A stretch of DNA of 64,000 nt from JAICKM01 sp050998805 (GTDB taxonomy: Bacteria; Chloroflexota; Chloroflexia; QHBQ01; JAICKM01): positions 1-64,000 of the forward strand of contig JBPCPV010000031.1 of assembly GCA_050998805.1 (NCBI GenBank), given 5' to 3'. Each line of letters opens with the position of its first letter. The stretch's first letter is position 1. Positions 53,166-61,862 of this stretch are shown here, piece by piece. Both the position numbers and the translations under genes were made by a program. The notes beneath the pieces were generated by a model. That model was given only the letters and a program-made list of their open reading frames with translations, was not told the DNA's origin and did no database searches.

Positions 53166-53336
53166 ATGGAACAAGCTACACAGCAGACATCCCAGCCCGA
53201 CATGCAAGACACGCCTCAGAAGATGGCGGCAACGCGGCGTACCCTGCCGCCTGTCGTCGCTGGCGTTTGGCACAACAGCATTACCCGCCTGAACAGCGAC
53301 GGCAACGACGTATTTGTGTTGGGGAGCGGACCATGA
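53166..53336 (+). CDS. Small protein of 56 residues upstream of the dynamin gene
   Basis: MEQATQQTSQPDMQDTPQKM, then a basic segment and VVAGVWHNSITRLNSDGNDV. No family recognised. It starts about 15 nt after the predicted transcript start without a strong ribosome binding site, and its TGA overlaps the dynamin ATG by 4 nt (ATGA). That overlap and the lack of any other plausible frame support real translation, perhaps as a coupling leader. Confidence 0.5.
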   Translation: MEQATQQTSQPDMQDTPQKMAATRRTLPPVVAGVWHNSITRLNSDGNDVFVLGSGP

Positions 53337-55078
53337 GCGTACTGAAGCCCGACCAGCAAGCGACGCTGACCCAAGAGCGGCGGCTCCTCGGCGCGCTCGG
53401 CGCGGCCATTGCCCCCCTGGAGCCGGACCCCGAAGACCTCTCCGCGCTCCGGCAGGCCGGGCTTGACCTCGAAGAACTCTTTATGCTTGTGGTCGCCGGC
53501 GAGTTCAACGCCGGCAAGTCGGCCTTCATCAACGCGCTCCTCGGCGAGCGGTTCCTGCCGGAGGGCGTGACGCCGACGACTGCGGTGGTGACGCTCCTGC
53601 GCTACGGCGATACAGCGAGCGAGGGTGAGATGAGCAGCGACCTGGCCGAGCGATCATACCCCGCGGCGTTCCTGCGCGAGATCACTGTGGTGGACACACC
53701 AGGCACGAACGCGATTATCCGCCGCCACGAGCAACTCACGCGCCATTTCGTGCCCCGCGCCGACCTAGTGCTGTTCGTCACCTCGGCTGACCGTCCCTTC
53801 ACGGAGAGCGAGCGTGCGTTCTTGGAGACGATACGAGACTGGGGCAAGAAGATCGTGATTGTGCTGAACAAGATCGACCTTATGGGCAGCGCGGAGGATC
53901 TGCAACGTGTGCTCGACTTCATCTCCGAGAACGCGAAGGCGCTGCTTGGCTTCATCCCCGATATTTTCCCGGTGTCGGCGCGGATGGCAATGCAGGGCAA
54001 GCAGATCTCAGGCACGAACCCCACACAAGGCGAGGCGCTAGTGCGCGCCGGGCGCTTCGACCGGCTGGAGAGCTACATCTTCAGCACGCTTGACGAGGCC
54101 GGGCGGGTTCGCCTCAAGTTCCTCACACCGCTTGGCGTGGCCGAGCGGGTGCAGGAGCGGTACCGTGGGGCCGCGACCGAGCGCCTGACTGTGCTGGCCG
54201 ACGACTTCAGAACGACCGAGAACATTGACGCCCAGCTTACGGTCTACGCCCAGGATATGCGCGAGCAGTTCACCCACCGGCTCGCGGACATTGAGAACAT
54301 CATCTATGAACTCCGTGAGCGGGGCGACGCCTTCTTCGACGATCTCTTGAAGCTCGCCAATATCCGCAAGCTGCTCAACCGAGACGCCGTGCGCGGCTCC
54401 TTCGAGCGCGAGGTCATCGCGGACAGCGCGGCGCGCGTAGACGCTGCCGTGCAAGGACTAATCGACTGGATGGTGGACAACGACCTACGGATGTGGCAGG
54501 CTGTGCAGGACTATATCGGGCGGCGGCAGGCTGTGCGCGGGCGCGAGGACAAGATGATCGGGCAGATCGGCCGGCAGTTCGAGTACAACCGCAGCCAGCT
54601 CCTGCAATCGGTCGGCAATCAGGCCACTCGCGTCGTACAGAGCTACGACCGAGATCGGGAGGCGGTGCAGCTCGCCGAGGAGATGCGGAGCGCGGTTATC
54701 CAGACCGGGGCGGCGGCCGGGCTGGCGGGCATCGGCGCAGGGCTGGCGATAGTCTTCACAGCCGCCTGGTTCGACGCGACGGCGATCTTGGCGTCCACTA
54801 TGCTGGCTGGGTTCGCGCTTATTGTGCTGCCCCTGAAAAAGCGGCAAGCAAAGGAAGACTTTCACGCGAAGGTGCAGGCACTACGCGAAAACTTGGCGCA
54901 CGGCATGAGCGAGCAGTTCGAGACCGAGCTAAAGGCGTCGGTCGCCCGTATCTACGACGCGATAGCGCCCTACACGCGCTTCGTGAAGGCCGAACACACC
55001 AAAGTCCAGGGCGCGGCCGACGAGCTGGACCGGCTGAGTGGTGAGTTCGCCCAATTACGCCGGCAGATCGAGAGCTGA
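53333..55078 (+). CDS. Bacterial dynamin-like GTPase
   Basis: A 581-residue membrane-remodelling GTPase. P-loop VVAGEFNAGKSAFINALLGE (about residues 53-72), switch 1 Thr in PTTAVVTLL, switch 2 VVDTPGTNAI and NKID (G4). The helical stalk follows, with a hydrophobic double segment near 455-500 (AAGLAGIGAGLAIVFTAAWF, ILASTMLAGFALIVL) that could be the membrane paddle. The C-terminus is a coiled coil. ATG 53333 overlaps the small upstream ORF; the stop shares one base with the GT39 start (TGATG). Role: membrane fusion, fission or repair (family inference). Confidence 0.9.
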   Translation: MSVLKPDQQATLTQERRLLGALGAAIAPLEPDPEDLSALRQAGLDLEELFMLVVAGEFNAGKSAFINALLGERFLPEGVTPTTAVVTLLRYGDTASEGEMSSDLAERSYPAAFLREITVVDTPGTNAIIRRHEQLTRHFVPRADLVLFVTSADRPFTESERAFLETIRDWGKKIVIVLNKIDLMGSAEDLQRVLDFISENAKALLGFIPDIFPVSARMAMQGKQISGTNPTQGEALVRAGRFDRLESYIFSTLDEAGRVRLKFLTPLGVAERVQERYRGAATERLTVLADDFRTTENIDAQLTVYAQDMREQFTHRLADIENIIYELRERGDAFFDDLLKLANIRKLLNRDAVRGSFEREVIADSAARVDAAVQGLIDWMVDNDLRMWQAVQDYIGRRQAVRGREDKMIGQIGRQFEYNRSQLLQSVGNQATRVVQSYDRDREAVQLAEEMRSAVIQTGAAAGLAGIGAGLAIVFTAAWFDATAILASTMLAGFALIVLPLKKRQAKEDFHAKVQALRENLAHGMSEQFETELKASVARIYDAIAPYTRFVKAEHTKVQGAADELDRLSGEFAQLRRQIES

Positions 55079-56877
55079 TGGGCGGGGCGGGGCGGGCCGA
55101 ACGCCTGTGGCTCGCCGGCATCCTGCTGCTGGCCGTCGCAGCCCGCTACGTGGGCCTGTCTCAAGGCTCTCCCCACGACTACCATTGGGACGAGAACATC
55201 TACTTCCACGAGGCGTTCTACGGGCTTGCGAACGGCCTCCGCCGAGAGTCCACAGTATCAGCCAACCTGCCCTACCTACTGATGCCGGGATTGCTGCTGC
55301 AATGGCTAGCCGGGGTGCTCTCCGGGCAGGTAGGCAGCTTTGGCGACGTGGTGAGGTCCTATATCAGCAGCCCGGAGCCGTTCGTGCTGGTTGGAAGGGC
55401 TGCCTGGGCGGCGAGTGGCGTCCTTAGCGTTGCGATGGTCTACCGGGTCGCGCGCCGTATTTCGGGGCCGGCGTTCGGGCTGCTCTCCGCCTTCTTCCTG
55501 TCGGTCGCCTTCCTGCACGTCGAGCAGAGCCATTTCATCAAGAACGACGTGCCGGCCGGTCTGTTTCTGCTGTTTGCGCTCGATAGGGCGTTCTCAATAC
55601 AGGAACGCGGCGCGCGCCGAGACTATTTGTGGGCCGGCTTTTGGATCGGCATGGCGAGCGCCACGAAGTATTATTGCGCGGCGGTCGCGCCTATCATCTT
55701 AGTAGCGCATCTGATGCGGCCCACCTCGGAAGCGCAGCCTACAGTTCGTGGTTGGACGCCGTTGCTTCCGTCGGCGCTCGGGGCAGTCGCCGGTTTCGTG
55801 CTGACCACGCCAGTACTGCTGATCGACCCGCGAAACCTGCTCGATAGCCTCGCCTGGGAACTGGGGGCGCGCTTCGGCTCGATCCCGACCGGGGATACCC
55901 CACAGTGGCTTTTCTACATCAACGAACACCTGGCGAACGGCCTGGGCCGGCCTCTGCTCGTCCTGGCGCTCGGCGGGATGATCTTTGTGGCGCTGCGGAG
56001 GACGCCGAAGGGACTGCTGCTGGCAGCGACTGCGGTTCTCTTCTTCGTGGCGGTCAACCTGCGGCCAAACAACTTCGCGCGCTACATCGTGCCATGCGTG
56101 CCGTTCTTGTGCATAACCGCCGCCATCGCCCTGCGAACGATCATCGGCGCGCTGCTTGGCCCGGTGCCGGCGAGGGTGCGACTGCTCGGCACGGCCCTGT
56201 TGGTCGTCGGCGGTGTGCTCGTCGCCGCACCGTCGTGGCTCAACGTGATCCGATACGACTATTTCGCGCTCGGCACCGACACCCGCAACGCCGCCCAGGC
56301 TTGGTTCGAGAAGTCGGTGCCGGCAGGGGCGAGCGTACTGGTCGAAGGTAGTGTGCCGGGAGGGAGTTTCGAGCGCACCTCGAACCTCGGACCGCAGATC
56401 TGGCCGAACGTGCAGGAACTGGAGGCGTCGGGCGCAATCGGTCCCAGCGAGCGCTTCTTCTGGGAGCAACTGCTGCCTGTGGTTAGTGCGTCGCCTGCGT
56501 ACTCGCTCACATTGGTGGGATCGGTCGAACGGCAAGTACGGGAGAGCGGCGGGTATCGTGTCAACAGCCCGGTCGCGTCTATCTCCGAGTACGGCTCACC
56601 CGACTATGTCATGCTGCTGAGTTGGCGTAGCGCCGATCTGCGTGCGGGATCTCCATCACCGCTCTGGAGGTCGATCCAAGAGGAGTACAGCCTGGTGCAG
56701 ATCTTCGCCTGCCGGCCTTGCTTCCCGGAGGACTATTACGCATGGCGCACCGACTACCCGACGCTGGAGAGCATAGCTGTTTTCGGTGGGGCGCAACCGG
56801 TGGGCGGCCCGGAGGTACGGGTCTTCGAACGAAACACGACCCACTTCCCGGTGCGCGGCTTGCCGGCGGCACCCTGA
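55078..56877 (+). CDS. Membrane glycosyltransferase, GT39/ArnT-like
   Basis: A 599-residue integral membrane protein of the PMT/ArnT type that uses a polyprenyl-phosphate sugar donor at the outer face of the membrane. The first helix and the catalytic loop are seen in LLLAVAARYVGLS and HDYHWDENIYFHEAFYGLAN (the acidic D-E pair). About ten membrane helices follow, for example LVGRAAWAASGVLSVAMVYR and ALGAVAGFVLTTPVLLIDPR. A C-terminal soluble domain of about 200 residues begins near 400. It is cotranscribed with the dynamin gene; the acceptor is unknown. Confidence 0.85.
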   Translation: MGGAGRAERLWLAGILLLAVAARYVGLSQGSPHDYHWDENIYFHEAFYGLANGLRRESTVSANLPYLLMPGLLLQWLAGVLSGQVGSFGDVVRSYISSPEPFVLVGRAAWAASGVLSVAMVYRVARRISGPAFGLLSAFFLSVAFLHVEQSHFIKNDVPAGLFLLFALDRAFSIQERGARRDYLWAGFWIGMASATKYYCAAVAPIILVAHLMRPTSEAQPTVRGWTPLLPSALGAVAGFVLTTPVLLIDPRNLLDSLAWELGARFGSIPTGDTPQWLFYINEHLANGLGRPLLVLALGGMIFVALRRTPKGLLLAATAVLFFVAVNLRPNNFARYIVPCVPFLCITAAIALRTIIGALLGPVPARVRLLGTALLVVGGVLVAAPSWLNVIRYDYFALGTDTRNAAQAWFEKSVPAGASVLVEGSVPGGSFERTSNLGPQIWPNVQELEASGAIGPSERFFWEQLLPVVSASPAYSLTLVGSVERQVRESGGYRVNSPVASISEYGSPDYVMLLSWRSADLRAGSPSPLWRSIQEEYSLVQIFACRPCFPEDYYAWRTDYPTLESIAVFGGAQPVGGPEVRVFERNTTHFPVRGLPAAP

Positions 56878-56878
56878 G

Positions 56879-57412
56879 CTAGCCTTTGCCTCCGGTGATG
56901 TTGTTTGCCGCTTCTCCGATCTTGCCGCCGACGGCAGAGCCTGCATCGCCGAGCTTGCCGCCGACATCGCCGAGCTTCTCACCGACGCCTTTGAGCAAGC
57001 TGTTGAAGACTCGGCCCGCATGTGCGGTGCCGAGCTGCTTGTTCATCCGCGAACGCACGTCGCTTTCGAGGGCCTCGATCTCGGCGTCGAGTTTGTCGCG
57101 GCGGGAATGGAGGTCGCTGAGTTGCGCGAGCGCCTTCTCGATGCCGCGGGCGCGGCCGCCGACGGTCTTGCGGCGCGGGCGTCCGGCGACACCTTTGCGC
57201 CGACCGCCGATGGAGCTGCCCGGACGGCGCGCTGCGAGGCCGCGCAGCACAGGCGGCGTGACCAGTTCCTTGTAGGGCACGTCTATGTGGGAGAGGATGT
57301 CCTTCAAGTCGGCTTCGGGGTGCTCCGCCTTATAGGCGTCCATCTGATCTCGGACCTCGGCCTTTTGGTCTGGGCTGAGTTTTTGTTTCGGTGTCGTATC
57401 TCTTGGCGGCAT
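56879..57412 (-). CDS. Hypothetical protein with coiled coil and Gly-rich C-terminal repeats
   Basis: A 177-residue protein, no family recognised. The N-terminal third is polar and helical (LSPDQKAEVRDQMDAYKAEH), a basic region RRPGSSIGGRRKGVAGRPRR follows, then a coiled coil AQLSDLHSRRDKLDAEIEAL. The C-terminus repeats GEKLGDVGGKLGDAGSAVGG, an amphipathic pattern like LEA or phasin proteins. GGAG lies upstream of the ATG. It is convergent with the GT39 gene, 1 bp between stops. Confidence 0.65.
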   Translation of the reverse strand: MPPRDTTPKQKLSPDQKAEVRDQMDAYKAEHPEADLKDILSHIDVPYKELVTPPVLRGLAARRPGSSIGGRRKGVAGRPRRKTVGGRARGIEKALAQLSDLHSRRDKLDAEIEALESDVRSRMNKQLGTAHAGRVFNSLLKGVGEKLGDVGGKLGDAGSAVGGKIGEAANNITGGKG

Positions 57413-57463
57413 TATCTCTCTCCTCTGGTGGTCGCGGTCCTCGCGGGGCCGCAGTTGAATAGG

Positions 57464-59068
57464 TCACGGGGCGGCAGGCGCGGCGATCCGTGCCAGTAAC
57501 ATCCCGATTGCCTGTTGCGATGCGCGCAGATCGCGCCTCTGTGGGGACAGCCGGAAGAGCCGTACTTCTCCCCAGGCTGTGCCGGTCCAGAAGGGCACGG
57601 TTTCGCCGTTCGGGAGTCTGCCTGCATCGAGCAGCGCATAACCGGCCTGCTGGCGTCCCGAATAGCTGCCGAGCGTGCCACACAGGTGGGCATCAAGCAG
57701 GGCGTCGGCTGCCTGCGTGCCAACGAACGCAAGCAGTGTAATACCGAGATTCTCGAGTAGAGGGTCGCCCATCCAGAGCATGATGGCGCAGGCCAGGGGC
57801 AGGCGTGGGTAGGCTTCGGCGAGGCGGGCGGCAACCTGCTCGGGCGTGGGCTGGGGAGCGGAACGTAGGGAGATGCGCGGCACAGGAGGTGTGCCGGCAA
57901 GCCGCCCCAGAGTATGCAACGTGATCAGATCGTCCCACCGGATATACGGGTAGCCTCCACCTACTACGGCGTGAAGCGGCTCCTCTGCGTCGAAGGCCGC
58001 GAGCAGCCGTCGCGCGAAGGGGTCTATCGGCAGGGTCGTGGCCTCACGCAGGATCGCTGCCGCCTCTTCGAGCCTGCCGAGGTTCGCGGTCGCGGCGGCC
58101 AGGAGGCGTGCTCCGGCAGCCGTCACGCCGACGCCTTCAAGGTGGTCCACAACGTCCGGCGACGGCAGGTCGGTTGTGACAAGCAGGCTGTGCGCGAGTT
58201 CGTGATCGCCCAGCACACCTGCGGTTTCGGCCACGCGGGTGCGGTCGAGCATCCTGCTTTGAGGGCCGAGCAGCCCGACGGCGCGCGCCAGCGCCGGACG
58301 CAACTCCCCGGCATCGGCACCCATAGCCCAACGGACGAACGCGAGCGTGGCTAGCGCATAAATATTGTCGGGGCTGACCTCACGCAGCGTGGCTTCGAGC
58401 GAGGCTATCGCCTGGTCGGGCCGCGCGCTGTAGAAGTAGGCGAGCGAGATGTTGTTGCGCGGCTGCGGATAACGCGGTGCGGCTTTGATCGCCTCGCGTA
58501 GGTCGGGCAACGCCTTTTCGGGGTCGCCGCTGAACATCAGCCGCAGCCGTCCGCGCTCCGCAGTCATCATCGCGTGTTCCCGCACGGCGGGCGGTAAGGC
58601 GGCTGTGCCCGGCTCGTCGTGAAGAAAAGCGGTGAGCGTGGTGATCAGATCCTGCGCGCCCGGGAAGTCGGGAGTTACCGAGGTCTGCTGTGCCTCGGTG
58701 CGGAAGTTACGCAGACTATGCAGCGCATGTATCGGCGCGCCCGCCTGCAAGTAGACCTCGGCCAGGTTGTAGAGCACGACCGGGTCGCTGGGTGCGCGCA
58801 GCAGCCCCTCGGCTAGGCTTTCGAGAGCCTTCTCCAAGTCTCCGAGGAGGGCGTACTGCATACCAAGAAGCGCCAGGATTTCGGCGTGGCCGGGGGCGTT
58901 ATCGTTGAGCCGGCGGCAGGCGGTGAGGGCATCGCGTGCCCGCCCTTGAGCAGCAAGCCGGCGGGCATGTTCGAGGTCGGCGCGGGTTTCCGCGTCCATT
59001 TCGCCGGGACGCAAACGCCCGGTTCCCCTGCGCTGGTCCGGTCGCTGTTGGGTCGGGTTTCGCGCCAT
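57464..59068 (-). CDS. Tetratricopeptide-repeat protein
   Basis: A 534-residue protein. Clear TPR units are in the N-terminal half (LAAQGRARDALTACRRLND, LGMQYALLGDLEKALESLAE, YNLAEVYLQAGAPIHALHSL and RNNISLAYFYSARPDQAIAS). The second half is a mixed domain (SRMLDRTRVAETAGVLGDHE, ACAIMLWMGDPLLENLGIT) of unknown type. There is no signal peptide. ATG 59068 follows AGAGGGA; the frame continues to 59104 without a ribosome binding site. It has its own strong promoter and probably acts as a protein-interaction scaffold. Confidence 0.8.
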   Translation of the reverse strand: MARNPTQQRPDQRRGTGRLRPGEMDAETRADLEHARRLAAQGRARDALTACRRLNDNAPGHAEILALLGMQYALLGDLEKALESLAEGLLRAPSDPVVLYNLAEVYLQAGAPIHALHSLRNFRTEAQQTSVTPDFPGAQDLITTLTAFLHDEPGTAALPPAVREHAMMTAERGRLRLMFSGDPEKALPDLREAIKAAPRYPQPRNNISLAYFYSARPDQAIASLEATLREVSPDNIYALATLAFVRWAMGADAGELRPALARAVGLLGPQSRMLDRTRVAETAGVLGDHELAHSLLVTTDLPSPDVVDHLEGVGVTAAGARLLAAATANLGRLEEAAAILREATTLPIDPFARRLLAAFDAEEPLHAVVGGGYPYIRWDDLITLHTLGRLAGTPPVPRISLRSAPQPTPEQVAARLAEAYPRLPLACAIMLWMGDPLLENLGITLLAFVGTQAADALLDAHLCGTLGSYSGRQQAGYALLDAGRLPNGETVPFWTGTAWGEVRLFRLSPQRRDLRASQQAIGMLLARIAAPAAP

Positions 59069-59124
59069 CAGTTTCCCTCTACCTACCGAATGGAGATCCA
59101 ACATTGAATACTGGATTTTGATCT

Positions 59125-59153
59125 ATTGTAGTGGGGATAAGGCTCATTGTCAA
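59125..59153 (-). promoter_or_regulatory. Consensus sigma-70 promoter of the TPR gene
   Basis: Minus strand: TTGACA (59148-59153), a 17-nt spacer and TACAAT (59125-59130). The start near 59118 gives a leader of about 50 nt. Confidence 0.75.
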
Positions 59154-59238
59154 GTAGTTTGAGTGAGATTTGCGTCAATAATGCAATACAGAGTGATGCT
59201 TCAAGGTGAAGACTTCAAGAGGCGAGGAGTGTTGGGCT

Positions 59239-59262
59239 TCATCCGCGAAGAACACGAAGGGG
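59239..59262. repeat. CACGAA-type dispersed repeat, second copy
   Basis: ATCCGCGAAGAACACGAAGG lies just downstream of the pyrFE stop and matches the form at 32652-32685 (ATCCACGAA-AGAGCACGAA). Similar ATCCACGAAGgACACGAAG intergenic repeats are, from memory, widespread in several phyla. Confidence 0.5.
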
Positions 59263-59268
59263 AGATCA

Positions 59269-60714
59269 TCACACTGCCGACCCGGTCATGAACTCCTCGG
59301 ACTCTCGCACCTGCTCGTCGCTGATCCTCCCGGCCGCACGCAGGGCCCGCAGTGTATGGGCCATCGTCGTCACGGCCTGTGGGTTCATGCCGGCGGCGCG
59401 CAACTTCTCGAGGCCGCCTTGCCCACGGTCCACGAAGACCAGCATATCGGTCGGGTCGAGGCCCGCGTCTCGCAGGGCGGGCAGGACTTCGAGTTTGGTT
59501 GCCCCGTCCGAGATCACATCGTCGATCAGCAGGGCACACAGGCCGGGCTTCCAGGGGCCTTCGACCATCTGCTTGGTGCCGTAGCTTTTTGCCTCGGCGC
59601 GTATGTAGCCGGCCGGAATATCGAGCGCCTGGCCGAGAGCGACGGCGAGCGGGATGCCTGCGTATGCAATGCCGAGCAGGATCTCCGGCTGTTGGCCCAG
59701 TTCCCGCACACGAGCCGCATATGCAGCCGCGACCTGCCGCAGCAGGGCGGGGTGGGCGACGAGAGCGCGCAGATTGTGGTAGTACGGCGAGATCAGGCCC
59801 GACTTAAGCGTGATCCGCTCGAACTTGATGATCCCGGCGTCGAACAGCGCGACGAGCAGGGCGTCGAGCGGTCCCTCGCCTACTTGTGGGGCCAAGGGTG
59901 ACGCCGCCCGTGCGGCGCGTATGGCGGCGACGTATCCGGCGGCGGCTGAGGCGGTGTCGGCGGCCTGCATCAGTCCTCGGCTGGCCGAGATCAGCAGGCC
60001 CCCGCCGCCACGGTTCATGCCGGCGCTCACCGAGCCGGCGAGGTCGCCCCCCTGCGCGCCGATGCCGGGTGCCAGTATCGGCATGTTCGGCGCGGCTTCG
60101 CGGATGGCAGCCATCTCGGCCGGCCAGGTGGCCCCCGCGACGATGCCGCAGTTCGCGCCTTCGTTCCAGTATGCGGCCAACCGGCGGGCCATGTAGACGT
60201 AGTATGGTTCCCCGCCGACCACCTCCACATCCTGCATCTCCGCCGCTCCAGGGTTCGAGGTCCGGCAGACGACGAAGCAGCCCCGGTCTGGCCGAGCGAG
60301 CAGCGGGGCCAGCGCCTCGCGGCCGGGGTGCGCGAAGGCCGTCACGGCGTCGGCCCCGCAGCGGTCGAACGCCTCTTCGGCGACCCGCGCCACCACATGG
60401 CCGACATCGCCGTACTTCGCGTCGAGGATCAGCAGATGGTCGGGATATGCCGCCTTGAGGTAGCGGCAAGTCTCGATCATCGCTGCATAGCCCTCCGGCC
60501 CTTCTGCGGTGTAGATCTTCATCTGTAACTTAAAGGCCACCGCGTATTCGGCGGTCGCGTCGGCCAGGTAGCGGTTGAAGCCGAGCAGCGCGCCTCCCAA
60601 CTCGCCGTCCCGGAACCGCTCCGGTAGTTCGGCGTAGATCGGGTCGAGGCCCACGCAAAGCAGGCTGTCGGTCGCTTTGATCGCTGCATCCAGCCTATCG
60701 TTGAAACTCGTCAT
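59269..60714 (-). CDS. pyrFE: PyrF-PyrE fusion: OMP decarboxylase / orotate phosphoribosyltransferase
   Basis: Catalyses the last two steps of UMP synthesis. The N-terminal half (1 to about 270) is a type 2 PyrF: LCVGLDPIYAELPERF, LILDAKYGDVGHV (catalytic D-x-K-x-x-D) and ILAPGIGAQGGDLAGSVSAG. The C-terminal half (about 282-475) is PyrE: LKSGLISPYYHNLRAL, ILLGIAYAGIPLAVALGQAL and PRPP loop LLIDDVISDGATK. The fusion order is reversed relative to animal UMP synthase. Its ATG overlaps pyrD by 4 nt; the operon is LCP-pyrD-pyrFE. Confidence 0.94.
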   Translation of the reverse strand: MTSFNDRLDAAIKATDSLLCVGLDPIYAELPERFRDGELGGALLGFNRYLADATAEYAVAFKLQMKIYTAEGPEGYAAMIETCRYLKAAYPDHLLILDAKYGDVGHVVARVAEEAFDRCGADAVTAFAHPGREALAPLLARPDRGCFVVCRTSNPGAAEMQDVEVVGGEPYYVYMARRLAAYWNEGANCGIVAGATWPAEMAAIREAAPNMPILAPGIGAQGGDLAGSVSAGMNRGGGGLLISASRGLMQAADTASAAAGYVAAIRAARAASPLAPQVGEGPLDALLVALFDAGIIKFERITLKSGLISPYYHNLRALVAHPALLRQVAAAYAARVRELGQQPEILLGIAYAGIPLAVALGQALDIPAGYIRAEAKSYGTKQMVEGPWKPGLCALLIDDVISDGATKLEVLPALRDAGLDPTDMLVFVDRGQGGLEKLRAAGMNPQAVTTMAHTLRALRAAGRISDEQVRESEEFMTGSAV

Positions 60715-61862
60715 CGTGCTGCTCCTTTCTCATGCTCGGCAATCTCCAACGCCAATTGCGGCCTCCACATCGGCCCCGCCGCCGCCTGCACCACATCTGC
60801 CCCCGCCTCCCGGTACGAAGCGTAATCGGCTGGAGACATCACACCGCCGACCCCGATGATGCCCCATCGAGCACCGGATGCGTCACGCAGCGCGGCCAAC
60901 CGCCGCGCTACGTCGAGACCGATCTCGCGGATCGCCGCACCGCAGATCCCCGCGCGCAGCCGCGCCGCCCCCGGAAGAGCCTGTTCTCCGTCCCCGCCAA
61001 GCACCGGGTAGGGCACGGCGTTGATCGCCGAAAACCCGGCGACGTAGGGTGCCAGCGCCTCGACCAGGGAGGCGAGCGCATCTTCGCCTGCCTGCGTGGA
61101 CGAGTAGCTGCCGAGCTTGACCAGCAGCCGCCGGTCTGGCACCCGCTCCCGGATCGCTTCGCAGACAGCGCGCGCCTGCTCTATATCGTGGCAGAGCAGG
61201 CCGTGCCCGCCGATGTTCGGGCACGAGAGGTTCGCCTCTATCAGGGTGGCACCGGCATCGGCGGCCATCACGGCGGCGCGAGCGAAGTCCGCCGTGAACT
61301 CGGCGGGGCCGTCGCCGGGGTCCGCCGTGCCGACCACCGAGACGGCGAGGATCTGCCCCGGCCCTGCTGCTTCGAGCGCGCGCCCCACATCGGCTTGCCA
61401 GGCGGCAGGTGGCTGTGCAGGCATCCCGAACGAGTTGGTGATGCTCAGGCTCGACACCGCCGCCGCGGGCAGCGCGCCGTCGGCGGCAAAGGGCTGCGCC
61501 CGTAGCGTGGGCTGCGCCTTGCCGTCATCGCGCAGCGGGGCGGCCACACCGACCCGCATGACGTTCGGGGAGGGATGCGACGGCCAGTATCGGCTACGCA
61601 CGGTCTTGTAATGGCAGAGGTCGTAGCCCCAGCGGAAGGCGGCTGCGACGAAGGCCGCGTTGAGCAGCGGGCCTGCGGGGATGCCTATCGGCAGGCCGAG
61701 CGGCGCACCGAGAAACTCGGCAGGCGCGACGCCGCCACGCAGAGGAGGCACGGCGGGCATCGGCCGCTCCAGCGGCGGGGCCTCCTCGGCGAACAGCCCG
61801 AAGGGTCCACGGTCGTAGTTCTCCTGGTAGCTGAGGTTCGGGTTGTAGAAGGGGACCGTCAC
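60711..61862 (-). CDS. pyrD: Dihydroorotate dehydrogenase family protein
   Basis: A 383-residue FMN enzyme that would make orotate for PyrFE. The segment GLPIGIPAGPLLNAAFVAAA is the typical start. LSITNSFGMPAQPP, EANLSCPNIGGHGLLCHDIE (the N-x-S-x-PN flavin site), LLVKLGSYSST and IIGVGGVMSPADYASYREAG follow. The catalytic base and quinone or NAD class are not clear: the protein is longer at its N-terminus than class 1A enzymes. GTG start overlapping the LCP stop by 4 nt. Confidence 0.88.
   Translation of the reverse strand: MTVPFYNPNLSYQENYDRGPFGLFAEEAPPLERPMPAVPPLRGGVAPAEFLGAPLGLPIGIPAGPLLNAAFVAAAFRWGYDLCHYKTVRSRYWPSHPSPNVMRVGVAAPLRDDGKAQPTLRAQPFAADGALPAAAVSSLSITNSFGMPAQPPAAWQADVGRALEAAGPGQILAVSVVGTADPGDGPAEFTADFARAAVMAADAGATLIEANLSCPNIGGHGLLCHDIEQARAVCEAIRERVPDRRLLVKLGSYSSTQAGEDALASLVEALAPYVAGFSAINAVPYPVLGGDGEQALPGAARLRAGICGAAIREIGLDVARRLAALRDASGARWGIIGVGGVMSPADYASYREAGADVVQAAAGPMWRPQLALEIAEHEKGAAR

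Noticed and set aside
53267..53290. Second sigma-54 promoter (TTGGCACAACAGCATT)
   Set aside because: The GG is present, but the -12 GC is not at the required distance, and the site lies inside a coding region.
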